8,957 nt of DNA from Rhodospirillales bacterium (GTDB lineage Bacteria > Pseudomonadota > Alphaproteobacteria > ATCC43930 > CGMCC-115725), in NCBI GenBank assembly GCA_015654725.1, contig JAATGI010000196.1, positions 1 through 8,957 on the forward strand. The letters run 5' to 3'. A program made the position numbers and the translations under genes. Positions within the stretch are counted from its first letter, which is position 1. Every line of letters begins with the position of its first letter. Below the pieces are notes generated by a model that was given only the letters and a program-made list of their open reading frames with translations, was not told the origin of the DNA and did not search any database. Positions 1 to 6,851 of the stretch are shown in pieces.

Positions 1-187
1 ATTCGAGATGGCCGTGGGCATGGCCGGTCTCGCCTTCCGCGGTCGAGCGGAACACGGCCGAGACGTCGTTATGGCCTTCGACATCGGCCTTTTGCGCGAA
101 ATAGAGATAGCGGCGATTGGCCTGGCTTTCGCCGGCGAACGCGTCCTTGAGATTGGTTTCGGTCTTGGAGCCTTTGAGCGCGGGCAT
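1..187 (-). CDS. Rubrerythrin, N-terminal 62 codons (3' end outside window)
   Basis: Rubrerythrins are non-haem diiron proteins that reduce hydrogen peroxide in the cytoplasm. The visible N-terminus opens MPALKGSKTETNLKDAFAGE and continues with SQANRRYLYFAQKA, the family's first helix. Glu20, Glu53 and His56 (in EGETGH) fall at the same positions as diiron ligands of the Desulfovibrio vulgaris enzyme as I recall them. The remaining ligands and any C-terminal rubredoxin domain lie outside the window, so the subtype (classical, short, or membrane-fused) cannot be decided. The ATG is well supported: GGAGGA (197-192) stands 4 bases upstream and the family motif begins at once. It follows irr on the same strand after a 126-base AT-rich gap with its own promoter-like sequence, so iron- or peroxide-linked control is likely. 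Confidence 0.9.
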   Translation of the reverse strand, partial: MPALKGSKTETNLKDAFAGESQANRRYLYFAQKADVEGHNDVSAVFRSTAEGETGHAHGHLE

Positions 188-234
188 TCGATCCTCCATC
201 GCAGGTGGGGCATTGGGTGCGGGGGCGCGAACGC

Positions 235-263
235 TATATGCGCCTCCACAAAATCCGAGTCAA
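235..263 (-). promoter_or_regulatory. Probable sigma-70-type promoter of rubrerythrin
   Basis: On the minus strand TTGACT (263-258) is followed after exactly 17 bases by CATATA (240-235), with TATAGC as a shifted -10 alternative. It lies in the AT-rich irr-rubrerythrin gap and would start transcription near base 228, giving a leader of about 40 bases. The -35 matches TTGACA at five of six positions; the -10 is only a partial match. Inferred from spacing and position. Confidence 0.55.
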
Positions 264-270
264 GCCTCTT

Positions 271-285
271 TTTATTAGTTATAAA
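271..285. promoter_or_regulatory. AT-rich imperfect dyad resembling an Irr (ICE) box
   Basis: The minus strand reads TTTATAACTAATAAA: outer arms TTTAT/ATAAA are perfectly complementary around AACTA. The left half matches TTTAGAA at six of seven bases and the right half matches TTCTAAA at five of seven if one base separates them. I am not certain of the published half-site spacing. It sits 7 bases upstream of the rubrerythrin -35 and directly downstream of irr, a sensible place for Irr to act. Other Fur-type regulators or simple AT-richness could also explain it. Confidence 0.4.
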
Positions 286-292
286 GAAGCCT

Positions 293-310
293 GTAACTTA
301 TAGTAACTTA
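293..310. repeat. Tandem direct repeat GTAACTTA, 10-base period
   Basis: GTAACTTA occurs at 293-300 and again at 303-310, exactly one helical turn apart. A related TAACTAA lies on the opposite strand inside the neighbouring dyad (281-275). The repeat begins 3 bases after the irr stop codon, within the otherwise unusual AT-rich patch upstream of rubrerythrin. Paired sites on the same helix face suggest a protein binding site, but no regulator is identified. Confidence 0.45.
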
Positions 311-313
311 ATA

Positions 314-730
314 TTATTCCGTGCTAACCCGGATCACGACATCGACCCGGCGCACCTTGGTGCCGGCGGGCGGTTCCGGCAAATGCTTGACTTCGATCCG
401 GTCGCCGGCGATGTCGGCCAATTGCCCGCTTTCCTCGTGGAAAAAGTGGTGATGGTCGCTGACATTGGTATCGAAATAGGAGCGGCCGGGATTGACCACC
501 ACTTCGCGCAGCAGGCTTGCGGCCATGAATTGATGGAGCGTGTTGTAAACCGTGGCCAGCGACACCGGCACTTGCGCCGCCAGCGCTTCGTTGTGGAGTT
601 GCTCGGCGGTGACGTGTCGATCGCCGGCCTCGAACAACAGGCGCGCCAACGCCAGACGCTGCCGCGTCGGTCGCAGATGCGCGGCGCGGATAATGTCGAC
701 GGCGTTGGTGAAGGGGCGTGGACCGGTCAT
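314..730 (-). CDS. irr: Irr, Fur-family iron/haem response regulator
   Basis: Irr is a cytoplasmic DNA-binding regulator of the Fur superfamily that matches haem and iron-related gene expression to iron/haem status in Alphaproteobacteria. The 138-residue product has the family's N-terminal winged helix (about residues 10-80), with LRPTRQRLALARLLF and the recognition-helix region VSLATVYNTLHQF (56-68). The dimerisation half carries the HHH motif (93-95, SDHHHFFHEE) characteristic of Irr. There are no cysteines at all, so the CxxC zinc site of classical Fur/PerR and a Cys-Pro haem motif are both absent, as in many non-Bradyrhizobium Irr proteins. I chose the ATG at 730. An in-frame ATG at 829 adds 33 residues unlike the family, and the promoter-like sequence lies between the two. 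No strong Shine-Dalgarno is visible. Rubrerythrin follows on the same strand. Confidence 0.9.
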   Translation of the reverse strand: MTGPRPFTNAVDIIRAAHLRPTRQRLALARLLFEAGDRHVTAEQLHNEALAAQVPVSLATVYNTLHQFMAASLLREVVVNPGRSYFDTNVSDHHHFFHEESGQLADIAGDRIEVKHLPEPPAGTKVRRVDVVIRVSTE

Positions 731-738
731 TGCCACTC

Positions 739-767
739 TATATGGGTCGGCATCCCGTCTTTGAGAA
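739..767 (-). promoter_or_regulatory. Possible irr promoter, giving a very short or absent leader
   Basis: On the minus strand TTCTCA (767-762), 17 bases, then CATATA (744-739). The -10 and spacing are identical to those of the rubrerythrin promoter. Transcription would begin around 733-730, at or beside the irr ATG (730), fitting the missing Shine-Dalgarno. The -35 is weak (four of six). Inference only. Confidence 0.35.
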
Positions 768-865
768 CCGTTCCATCCTATTCCAGCCGCGATTCCGTTC
801 AAGCGCCGGGCGCGATCCGCCGCCGCCAAACCATGGCCGCGGCCATCACGGTCGCGTGAGCGCGC

Positions 866-2263
866 TTAATCGCCGGTTTGCAGCCGTTCGACCAACTCTT
901 TCACCGTCGGGATGAAGCCGTTGGCATAGAACGGATCGCCGGCGAAGCGATAGGCATTGTGGCCGGCGAACATCAGTTCGAAATCGACATCGTCGGAGTG
1001 GCGGATCGCTTGCAGCGTCTTCTGGATGCAGAAGCTACGCGGATCGGGCAGCTTGCCGGTGGTGCCGGTCTCGTTTTGCGCCCAGTTCGAGAACATGCAG
1101 GCGCTGAGACAGCCCATGCAATTGACCTGGTCGCGGCGGATATCGAGCGCGGATTGCGGCGTGACGAACACCAGCGTCGAATCCGGCGTGCGCATCGCCT
1201 CGGTATAGCCTTGCGCGATCCAGCCGAGCGCGCGCTCGCGATCGTGCGGCGTGACATAGACGCGGCGCCTGCGCGCGCCGATTTCAAGCGTGGCGTGATG
1301 ATCGCCCAAGGCCTCGACCGAAAACGGCACCTGGCGCTCCGAGCGGCTTTGCAAATCCCGCACAAAGACGTTGCGGACCGCGGAGGAATAAAACCCGGTC
1401 GGGCTGAAGCGATTGAGGAAGACATCGCCCTCCTTGAGCTCCAGGAGCCGCCTTTTCCACGCGTCCGAAATCGGGCTTTCCTTGGTCAGGAGCGGGCGGG
1501 TCCCGAATTGGAACGCGATCGGCCCGAGTTCGGGATTGTCGATCCAGTCCGACCATTCGCGCAGGCACCAGACGCCGCCGGCCATGAAGATCGGCGTCTC
1601 AGCGAGGCCGAATTCGCGCATCAGATTGCGTAGTTCCAAAACGCGGGGATAGGGTGACTCGGGCCGTTCCGGATCCTCGCTGTTGGAGAGGCCGTTATGG
1701 CCGCCCGCGAGCCACGGGTCCTCATAAACGACGCCGCCGAGCCATTCGCCGAATTTATGATAGGCGCGTTTCCATAACGCCCGGAACGCGCGCGCCGAGG
1801 ACACGATCGGATAATAATAGACGTTGTAGCCGGCGCAGATCTCCGCGATCCGGTAGGGCATGCCGGCGCCGCAGGTGACGCCATGGACGAGGCCCCGCGC
1901 CCCGTTCAAGACCCCGTGCAGGATGCGTTCGGCGGCGCCCATCTCCCACAGCACGTTCATATGGATGCGGCCCAAGCCGTTGGCGCGTTCATGCGCGACC
2001 CGCGCCTGTTCGATACCGCCGGTGATGGCGAAGGCGATCAACTCCTCGTGGCGCTCGCGCCGCGTGGCGCCGTGATAAAGCTGCGGCACGACCTGGCCGC
2101 GCTCGTCGTAGAAATCGGCGTTGACGCCGGAAAACGTGCCGACGCCGCCCATCGCCGCCCAGGCGCCCGAGCTTTCCCCGTTGGAGACGGAAATTCCCTT
2201 GCCGCCCTCGACGAGCGGCAGCACTTCGCGTCCCGATATCAGCAACGGCCTCAGCGCCCGCAT
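866..2263 (-). CDS. Nitronate monooxygenase-like FMN oxidoreductase with C-terminal Cys cluster
   Basis: The 465-residue product belongs to the TIM-barrel FMN family annotated as nitronate monooxygenase or NAD(P)H-dependent flavin oxidoreductase. Such enzymes use FMN to oxidise nitronates or reduce quinone/enone-type substrates, but the substrate here cannot be read from sequence. Barrel motifs seen: ISVSNGESSGAWAAMGGVGT (24-43), HGVTCGAGMPYRI (127-139), AGGHNG (186-191), FMAGGVW (226-232) and FGTRPLLTKES (253-263); the last three are the family's flavin-phosphate and active-site loops. It is about 100 residues longer than typical nitronate monooxygenases. The extra C-terminal part holds C382-x2-C385-x3-C389-x22-C412, a spacing that could bind a [4Fe-4S] cluster. 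The ATG at 2263 has only weak GGTGGA beside it, and no earlier in-frame start is apparent. Separated by 141 bases from pnp and 135 from irr, it is probably a separate transcription unit. Function is not established. Confidence 0.8.
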   Translation of the reverse strand: MRALRPLLISGREVLPLVEGGKGISVSNGESSGAWAAMGGVGTFSGVNADFYDERGQVVPQLYHGATRRERHEELIAFAITGGIEQARVAHERANGLGRIHMNVLWEMGAAERILHGVLNGARGLVHGVTCGAGMPYRIAEICAGYNVYYYPIVSSARAFRALWKRAYHKFGEWLGGVVYEDPWLAGGHNGLSNSEDPERPESPYPRVLELRNLMREFGLAETPIFMAGGVWCLREWSDWIDNPELGPIAFQFGTRPLLTKESPISDAWKRRLLELKEGDVFLNRFSPTGFYSSAVRNVFVRDLQSRSERQVPFSVEALGDHHATLEIGARRRRVYVTPHDRERALGWIAQGYTEAMRTPDSTLVFVTPQSALDIRRDQVNCMGCLSACMFSNWAQNETGTTGKLPDPRSFCIQKTLQAIRHSDDVDFELMFAGHNAYRFAGDPFYANGFIPTVKELVERLQTGD

Positions 2264-2295
2264 TCCACCGGCCCTATCCTGGCTGCTTCCGTCCC

Positions 2296-2324
2296 TATGT
2301 ATGGCGTCCCGGCGCCATAATCAA
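2296..2324 (-). promoter_or_regulatory. Possible promoter with internal dyad upstream of the flavoenzyme
   Basis: Minus strand TTGATT (2324-2319), a 17-base spacer and TACATA (2301-2296). The spacer holds an inverted repeat, ATGGCG at 2318-2313 and CGCCAT at 2306-2301, separated by 6 bases, so a repressor could sit between -35 and -10. Both hexamers are imperfect. The start would lie about 27 bases before the ATG. Confidence 0.35.
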
Positions 2325-2347
2325 ATGCCCGCGGGCCCCCTCCCTAA

Positions 2348-2393
2348 CCCTTCCCCGCGCGCGGGGAAGGGAAGCGAGCCGCGGGCGCGCGGC
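2348..2393 (+). repeat. GC-rich palindromic element A (two stem-loops), pnp-flavoenzyme gap
   Basis: Bases 2348-2371 form a perfect 24-base palindrome (arms CCCTTCCCCGCG and CGCGGGGAAGGG). After 6 bases a second hairpin follows: GCCGCG (2378-2383), loop GGCG, CGCGGC (2388-2393). The upstream flank CCCCCTCCCTAA and the large palindrome closely match, on the opposite strand, the repeat at 6446-6514. The closing G-rich arm is missing, so this looks like a degenerate copy. It may affect pnp 3' end stability, but no T-run follows on either side, so it is not a canonical terminator. A short palindrome GCCCGCGGGC lies nearby at 2327-2336. Confidence 0.7.
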
Positions 2394-2404
2394 GTGGATG
2401 GCGC

Positions 2405-4555
<2,151 letters not shown>

Positions 4556-4579
4556 TTCTCTCTCTTCTTTCTCTCTCTT
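4556..4579 (-). promoter_or_regulatory. Duplicated purine-rich ribosome binding region of pnp
   Basis: The 24 bases before the pnp ATG are all purine on the minus strand and consist of AAGAGAGAGAA, AG, AAGAGAGAGAA. The proximal copy abuts the ATG; the distal copy lies 13 bases further up. GAGAG can pair with the anti-Shine-Dalgarno, so either could be used. The ATG at 4555 is thereby favoured over the in-frame one at 4606. Confidence 0.6.
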
Positions 4580-4646
4580 GGGAACGGTTGCGGGCGCGGC
4601 GCGCAACGCGCGTCCGGCGCCCTCGGGAATTTCGGGGTAACGAGCT

Positions 4647-4666
4647 CTTCCCCCCTCGAGGGGAAG
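4647..4666 (+). repeat. GC-rich stem-loop element B, rpsO-pnp gap
   Basis: CTTCCCC (4647-4653) and GGGGAAG (4660-4666) form a perfect 7-base stem with loop CCTCGA. Its sequence matches, in opposite orientation, the core hairpin of element C (4765-4783): both contain a C6-T-(C/T)-G-A-G4 core. B and C therefore bracket the middle of the gap as inverted copies. Confidence 0.65.
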
Positions 4667-4682
4667 GCCATAAGTGTCGCGA

Positions 4683-4733
4683 GGTCGGCGAGCGACCCTT
4701 CGGGTGGGCGATGCGGCGTCGTTCCCATCGCCC
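4683..4733. repeat. Two further stem-loops between elements B and C
   Basis: GGTCG (4683-4687) pairs with CGACC (4693-4697) around GCGAG. GGGCGATG (4706-4713) pairs perfectly with CATCGCCC (4726-4733) around a 12-base loop. An alternative small hairpin ACCC-TTC-GGGT (4695-4705) competes with the first. With B and C, nearly all of 4647-4800 can be paired. No ORF, promoter or T-run terminator is convincing in the 4580-4817 gap. Confidence 0.55.
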
Positions 4734-4800
4734 GGAATGCCGCGCCGACGCGCATCGTTCCGTCCTCCCCCTCAAGGGGGGAGCGGAAGGTGGCATTCCG
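4733..4800 (-). repeat. GC-rich three-way-junction element C, rpsO-pnp gap
   Basis: Outer arms CGGAATGCC (4733-4741) and GGCATTCCG (4792-4800) are perfect complements. Inside are a small hairpin GCGC-CGAC-GCGC (4742-4753) and a long one: TTCCG (4759-4763) with CGGAA (4784-4788), then CTCCCCC (4765-4771) with GGGGGAG (4777-4783) around TCAAG. The layout (outer stem, small hairpin, C/G-rich long hairpin) is the same as in the element at 6446-6514, on the same strand. In the transcript it could act as a decay or processing site between rpsO and pnp. Confidence 0.65.
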
Positions 4801-4817
4801 CGTCGTCGCCCGGTTGG

Positions 4818-5087
4818 TCAGTGGCGCAATCCCAGCCGCTCGATCACTTGCGCGTATTTGGCGTGATCGGCGCGTTTCAGATAGTCGAGCAGGCTGCGCC
4901 GTTGCCCGACCATGACCAGAAGCCCACGGCGCGAATGAAAATCTTTCTTATGAGCCGTGAGATGTTCGGTCAGGTTGCGGATGCGTTCGCTCAGAATCGC
5001 GATCTGCACTTCCGGCGACCCGGTATCGCCCTCGTTGCGGGCGTAATCCTTGATGACCTCTTGCTTGCGCGCGAGGGAAATCGACAT
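4818..5087 (-). CDS. rpsO: 30S ribosomal protein S15
   Basis: S15 binds 16S rRNA at the central-domain three-way junction early in 30S assembly and forms a bridge to the large subunit. The 89-residue product has the usual length and the family signature: MSISLARKQEVIKDY at the N-terminus, DTGSPEVQIA (28-37), the HLTAHKKDFHSRRGL region with conserved H and D, and RRSLLDYLK near the C-terminus. The ATG at 5087 is set by AAGGAG, 6 bases upstream; a further ATG at 5108 lies inside the end of truB and adds seven non-family residues. Only 11 bases separate it from truB and its Shine-Dalgarno overlaps the truB stop, so termination and reinitiation are probably linked. pnp follows, as in most Proteobacteria. 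Confidence 0.98.
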   Translation of the reverse strand: MSISLARKQEVIKDYARNEGDTGSPEVQIAILSERIRNLTEHLTAHKKDFHSRRGLLVMVGQRRSLLDYLKRADHAKYAQVIERLGLRH

Positions 5088-5098
5088 CGGCCTCTCCT

Positions 5099-6019
5099 TC
5101 AATCGCAATTCATGACACGGATCGGCCGCAAGCCTCCGTCATGGATTTTGGCGAGTGCCACCAGTTTGCCGCTCGATGTCGCGCAAACCGTGGAACCTTC
5201 GCCGAGTCCGTGAAGGCGCGCCCGGTCGGAAGCGCAGTTCACGGGCTGACCATGTCGAAGGGACGCGGCCTCCGCTTCCGTCAGTGCCAGCGCCGGGATG
5301 TCGTCCAGCGCGGTTTCGATCGGAAGCAGATGCTCGAAAGCGGCGGCACTATGGGCCAAAAGCGCGAGTTTTTCCAGAGAAATCGCCCGTTCCACGCGAA
5401 ACCGGCCGACCGCGAGCCGGCGCAATTCCACGACATGAGCGAGCGTCCCGAGTGCCTGGCCGAGATCGCGCCCGAGCGAGCGGATATAGGTGCCCTTGCC
5501 CACGAGCGCCTCGAAGGTCGCATGATCGTCGTCCGGACATTCGACGAGGCGCAGGCGATCGATCTCGACCGCGCGCGGCGCCAGGGTCACGGTTTCGCCG
5601 TCCCGCGCCCGATCGTAGGCACGGACGCCGCCGAGCTTGATCGCCGAGTAAGCCGGCGGCGTTTGCTCGATGGTGCCGGTAAAGGCAGGCAATAACGCCT
5701 CGATTGCCGCGCGGCCGGGCCGGACCCCGCTTTCCACGGTCACGCGGCCCTCGCCGTCGTCGGTATCGGTCGCCTGGCCCCAGCGCAGGGTGAAGCGATA
5801 GAGTTTCCGGCCGTTCATGACGAAAGGCACGGTCTTGGTTGCCTCGCCGAGCGCCACCGGCAACACACCCGTCGCCAGCGGATCGAGCGTGCCGCCATGC
5901 CCGGCCTTGGCCGCGCCGAAGACGCGTTTGACCGCGGCGACGGCATGCGCCGAGGTGATGCCTGGCGGCTTGTCGAGCACGACCCAGCCATGAATCGGCG
6001 CGCCCTTGCGCTTACCCAT
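5099..6019 (-). CDS. truB: tRNA pseudouridine(55) synthase
   Basis: TruB isomerises U55 of elongator tRNAs to pseudouridine in the T-loop and also acts as a tRNA folding chaperone. The 306-residue product has the N-terminal motif GWVVLDKPPGITS (11-23) and the catalytic motif HGGTLDPLATGVL (41-53) with Asp46 as the expected nucleophile. It also has RWGQATDTDDGEG and the GTYIRSLGRDLG motif of the TruB fold. Length matches the family. The ATG at 6019 is preferred because MGKRKGAPIHGWVVLDKP is the family start; the open frame upstream to 6223 is an out-of-frame reading of rbfA. The start overlaps the rbfA stop by eight bases (ATGGGTAA), so it should be translationally coupled to rbfA. rpsO follows after 11 bases. 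Confidence 0.96.
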   Translation of the reverse strand: MGKRKGAPIHGWVVLDKPPGITSAHAVAAVKRVFGAAKAGHGGTLDPLATGVLPVALGEATKTVPFVMNGRKLYRFTLRWGQATDTDDGEGRVTVESGVRPGRAAIEALLPAFTGTIEQTPPAYSAIKLGGVRAYDRARDGETVTLAPRAVEIDRLRLVECPDDDHATFEALVGKGTYIRSLGRDLGQALGTLAHVVELRRLAVGRFRVERAISLEKLALLAHSAAAFEHLLPIETALDDIPALALTEAEAASLRHGQPVNCASDRARLHGLGEGSTVCATSSGKLVALAKIHDGGLRPIRVMNCD

Positions 6020-6428
6020 CGCCGCCCGCGTCGCCGCTCTCGGGATCAAGGTCGCGTTCGACCTCGGGCCGGCGCAACAGCGCGTCGATGCGGCTGGCAT
6101 GGTCGAAGCTGGTATCGAGCGCGAAGGACAGGTTCGGCGCGAACCGGAGCGGCACGGCCTTGGCGAGCTCGCGGCGCAGATAGCCCGCCGAACGGGCCAG
6201 TCCCTCCAATACCTGCGCCACATGGGCGCCGCCCAACGGCATGACGAAGGCGGTGGTATTCTTGAGGTCGGGCGAGACCCGGATTTCCGTCACCGTCACC
6301 ACGACGCCGATGAGCGCCGGATCGCGCAAGGTGCCGCGCTCGAAGATTCGGGCCAACGCATGCCGCAATTCCTCGCCCACGCGCAATTGGCGCTGCGAGG
6401 GCGGGCGATTTTTTTCCTGTTTGCGCAT
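6012..6428 (-). CDS. rbfA: Ribosome-binding factor A
   Basis: RbfA binds the 30S subunit near helix 1/28 and is needed for late 16S rRNA maturation, especially in the cold. The 138-residue product has the compact type II KH-like fold of the family: PSQRQLRVGEELRHALARIF (10-29), VVVTVTEIRVSPDLKNTTAFV with the conserved VSPDL, then GYLRRELAKAVPLRFAPNLSF and the DTSFDHASRIDALL helix. The tail is short and acidic. The ATG at 6428 starts only three bases after the stop of the upstream DUF559 gene and has no recognisable Shine-Dalgarno, so it probably depends on ribosomes finishing that gene. It overlaps truB at its 3' end. Normally rbfA sits directly after infB; here a two-ORF cassette intervenes. 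Confidence 0.95.
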   Translation of the reverse strand: MRKQEKNRPPSQRQLRVGEELRHALARIFERGTLRDPALIGVVVTVTEIRVSPDLKNTTAFVMPLGGAHVAQVLEGLARSAGYLRRELAKAVPLRFAPNLSFALDTSFDHASRIDALLRRPEVERDLDPESGDAGGDG

Positions 6429-6431
6429 TCG

Positions 6432-6851
6432 CTACGAAACCACCGGCTCCCCCCCACCCGCGATGCTTTGCATCGCCGCCCTCCCCCGCTTGCGGGGGAG
6501 GGTTGGGGGGGGGCTTCGATTTAGGCAATCGGCAATCACTTGGGTAACGCCGTCGATGTTTTCCAAGATATCGTTGTTCCAGAAGCGAAGTATCGTCCAT
6601 CCTTGACGACGCAAGAACTCATCGCGTCGGTCATCGAGCGCGGACTCGTTGTGTTGTCCGCCGTCGGCTTCCACGATCAATCGCGCGGAGATGCACGCAA
6701 AATCGACAATGTAAGGCGGGATCGGATGTTGCCGCCGAAATTGCCAACCGGTTTGCCGGCCCCGCAACCGCGACCATAATTTTCGTTCGGCGTCGGTTGC
6801 TAGAAGCCTGAGCGCTTGGGCTTTTTTAGTTCCCGCATGGCCAGCTCTCAT
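6432..6851 (-). CDS. DUF559 Vsr-like endonuclease-domain protein
   Basis: The 139-residue product belongs to DUF559 (PF04480), small proteins related in fold to the Vsr mismatch endonuclease (PD-(D/E)XK). Visible motifs: ATDAERKLWSRLRGRQ (18-33), WQFRRQHPIPPYIVDFAC (36-53), RLIVEADGGQHN (57-68) and LRFWNNDILENIDGV (88-102). Asp50, Glu61 and Asp63 with Gln66-His67 are the likely metal-site residues, so the active site looks intact. Residues from about 112 on (RSPPPTLPRKRGRAA...) are encoded by a palindromic GC-rich repeat and are probably not part of the fold. The chosen ATG (6851) has AGAGG 3 bases upstream and overlaps the stop of the 47-codon ORF as ATGA. Codon use is more AT-rich than in its neighbours (AGA, AGG, TTA, CTA and ATA occur), which suggests acquisition. 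The biological role of DUF559 proteins is unknown. It interrupts the infB-rbfA junction. Confidence 0.88.
   Translation of the reverse strand: MRAGHAGTKKAQALRLLATDAERKLWSRLRGRQTGWQFRRQHPIPPYIVDFACISARLIVEADGGQHNESALDDRRDEFLRRQGWTILRFWNNDILENIDGVTQVIADCLNRSPPPTLPRKRGRAAMQSIAGGGEPVVS
6446..6514 (-). repeat. GC-rich three-way-junction element D, within the 3' end of the DUF559 gene
   Basis: Outer arms GCTCCCCCCCA (6446-6456) and TGGGGGGGGGC (6504-6514) pair over 11 positions with one T/G wobble. Inside lie GCGATGC-TTT-GCATCGC (6460-6476) and an 11-base stem CCCTCCCCCGC (6479-6489) / GCGGGGGAGGG (6492-6502) with loop TT. Only six bases remain unpaired at the junction. The element is in frame with, and codes for, the proline/glycine-rich C-terminal tail of the endonuclease, ending 17 bases upstream of rbfA. 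Elements A and C share its architecture. Confidence 0.75.

Noticed and set aside
262..292. Terminator for irr in the AT-rich gap
   Set aside because: AAGCCT occurs here as a direct repeat (262-267, 287-292), not an inverted one, so no stable GC stem with a T-tail forms.
753..775. Irr/ICE box upstream of irr (GAACGGTTC palindrome on the minus strand)
   Set aside because: The palindrome is only 9 bases and lacks the AT-rich outer arms of the ICE consensus; too weak to list as a site.
8..859. Open frame on the + strand across rubrerythrin and irr
   Set aside because: It runs antisense to two recognisable genes and through the AT-rich regulatory gap; no motif or ribosome binding site supports it.
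2348..2371. Perfect palindrome after pnp as a rho-independent terminator
   Set aside because: No T-run follows it on the minus strand, and it matches the dispersed repeat family, so I call it a repeat. It may still stabilise the transcript end.
2301..2371. CRISPR-like or tandem repeat array in GC-rich gaps
   Set aside because: The repeats are isolated palindromes with no regular spacing or unique spacers, and no cas genes are present.
4588..4866. Small ORFs within the rpsO-pnp gap on both strands
   Set aside because: Their sequences are translations of the palindromic repeats (Pro/Arg/Gly-rich) with no plausible start signals.
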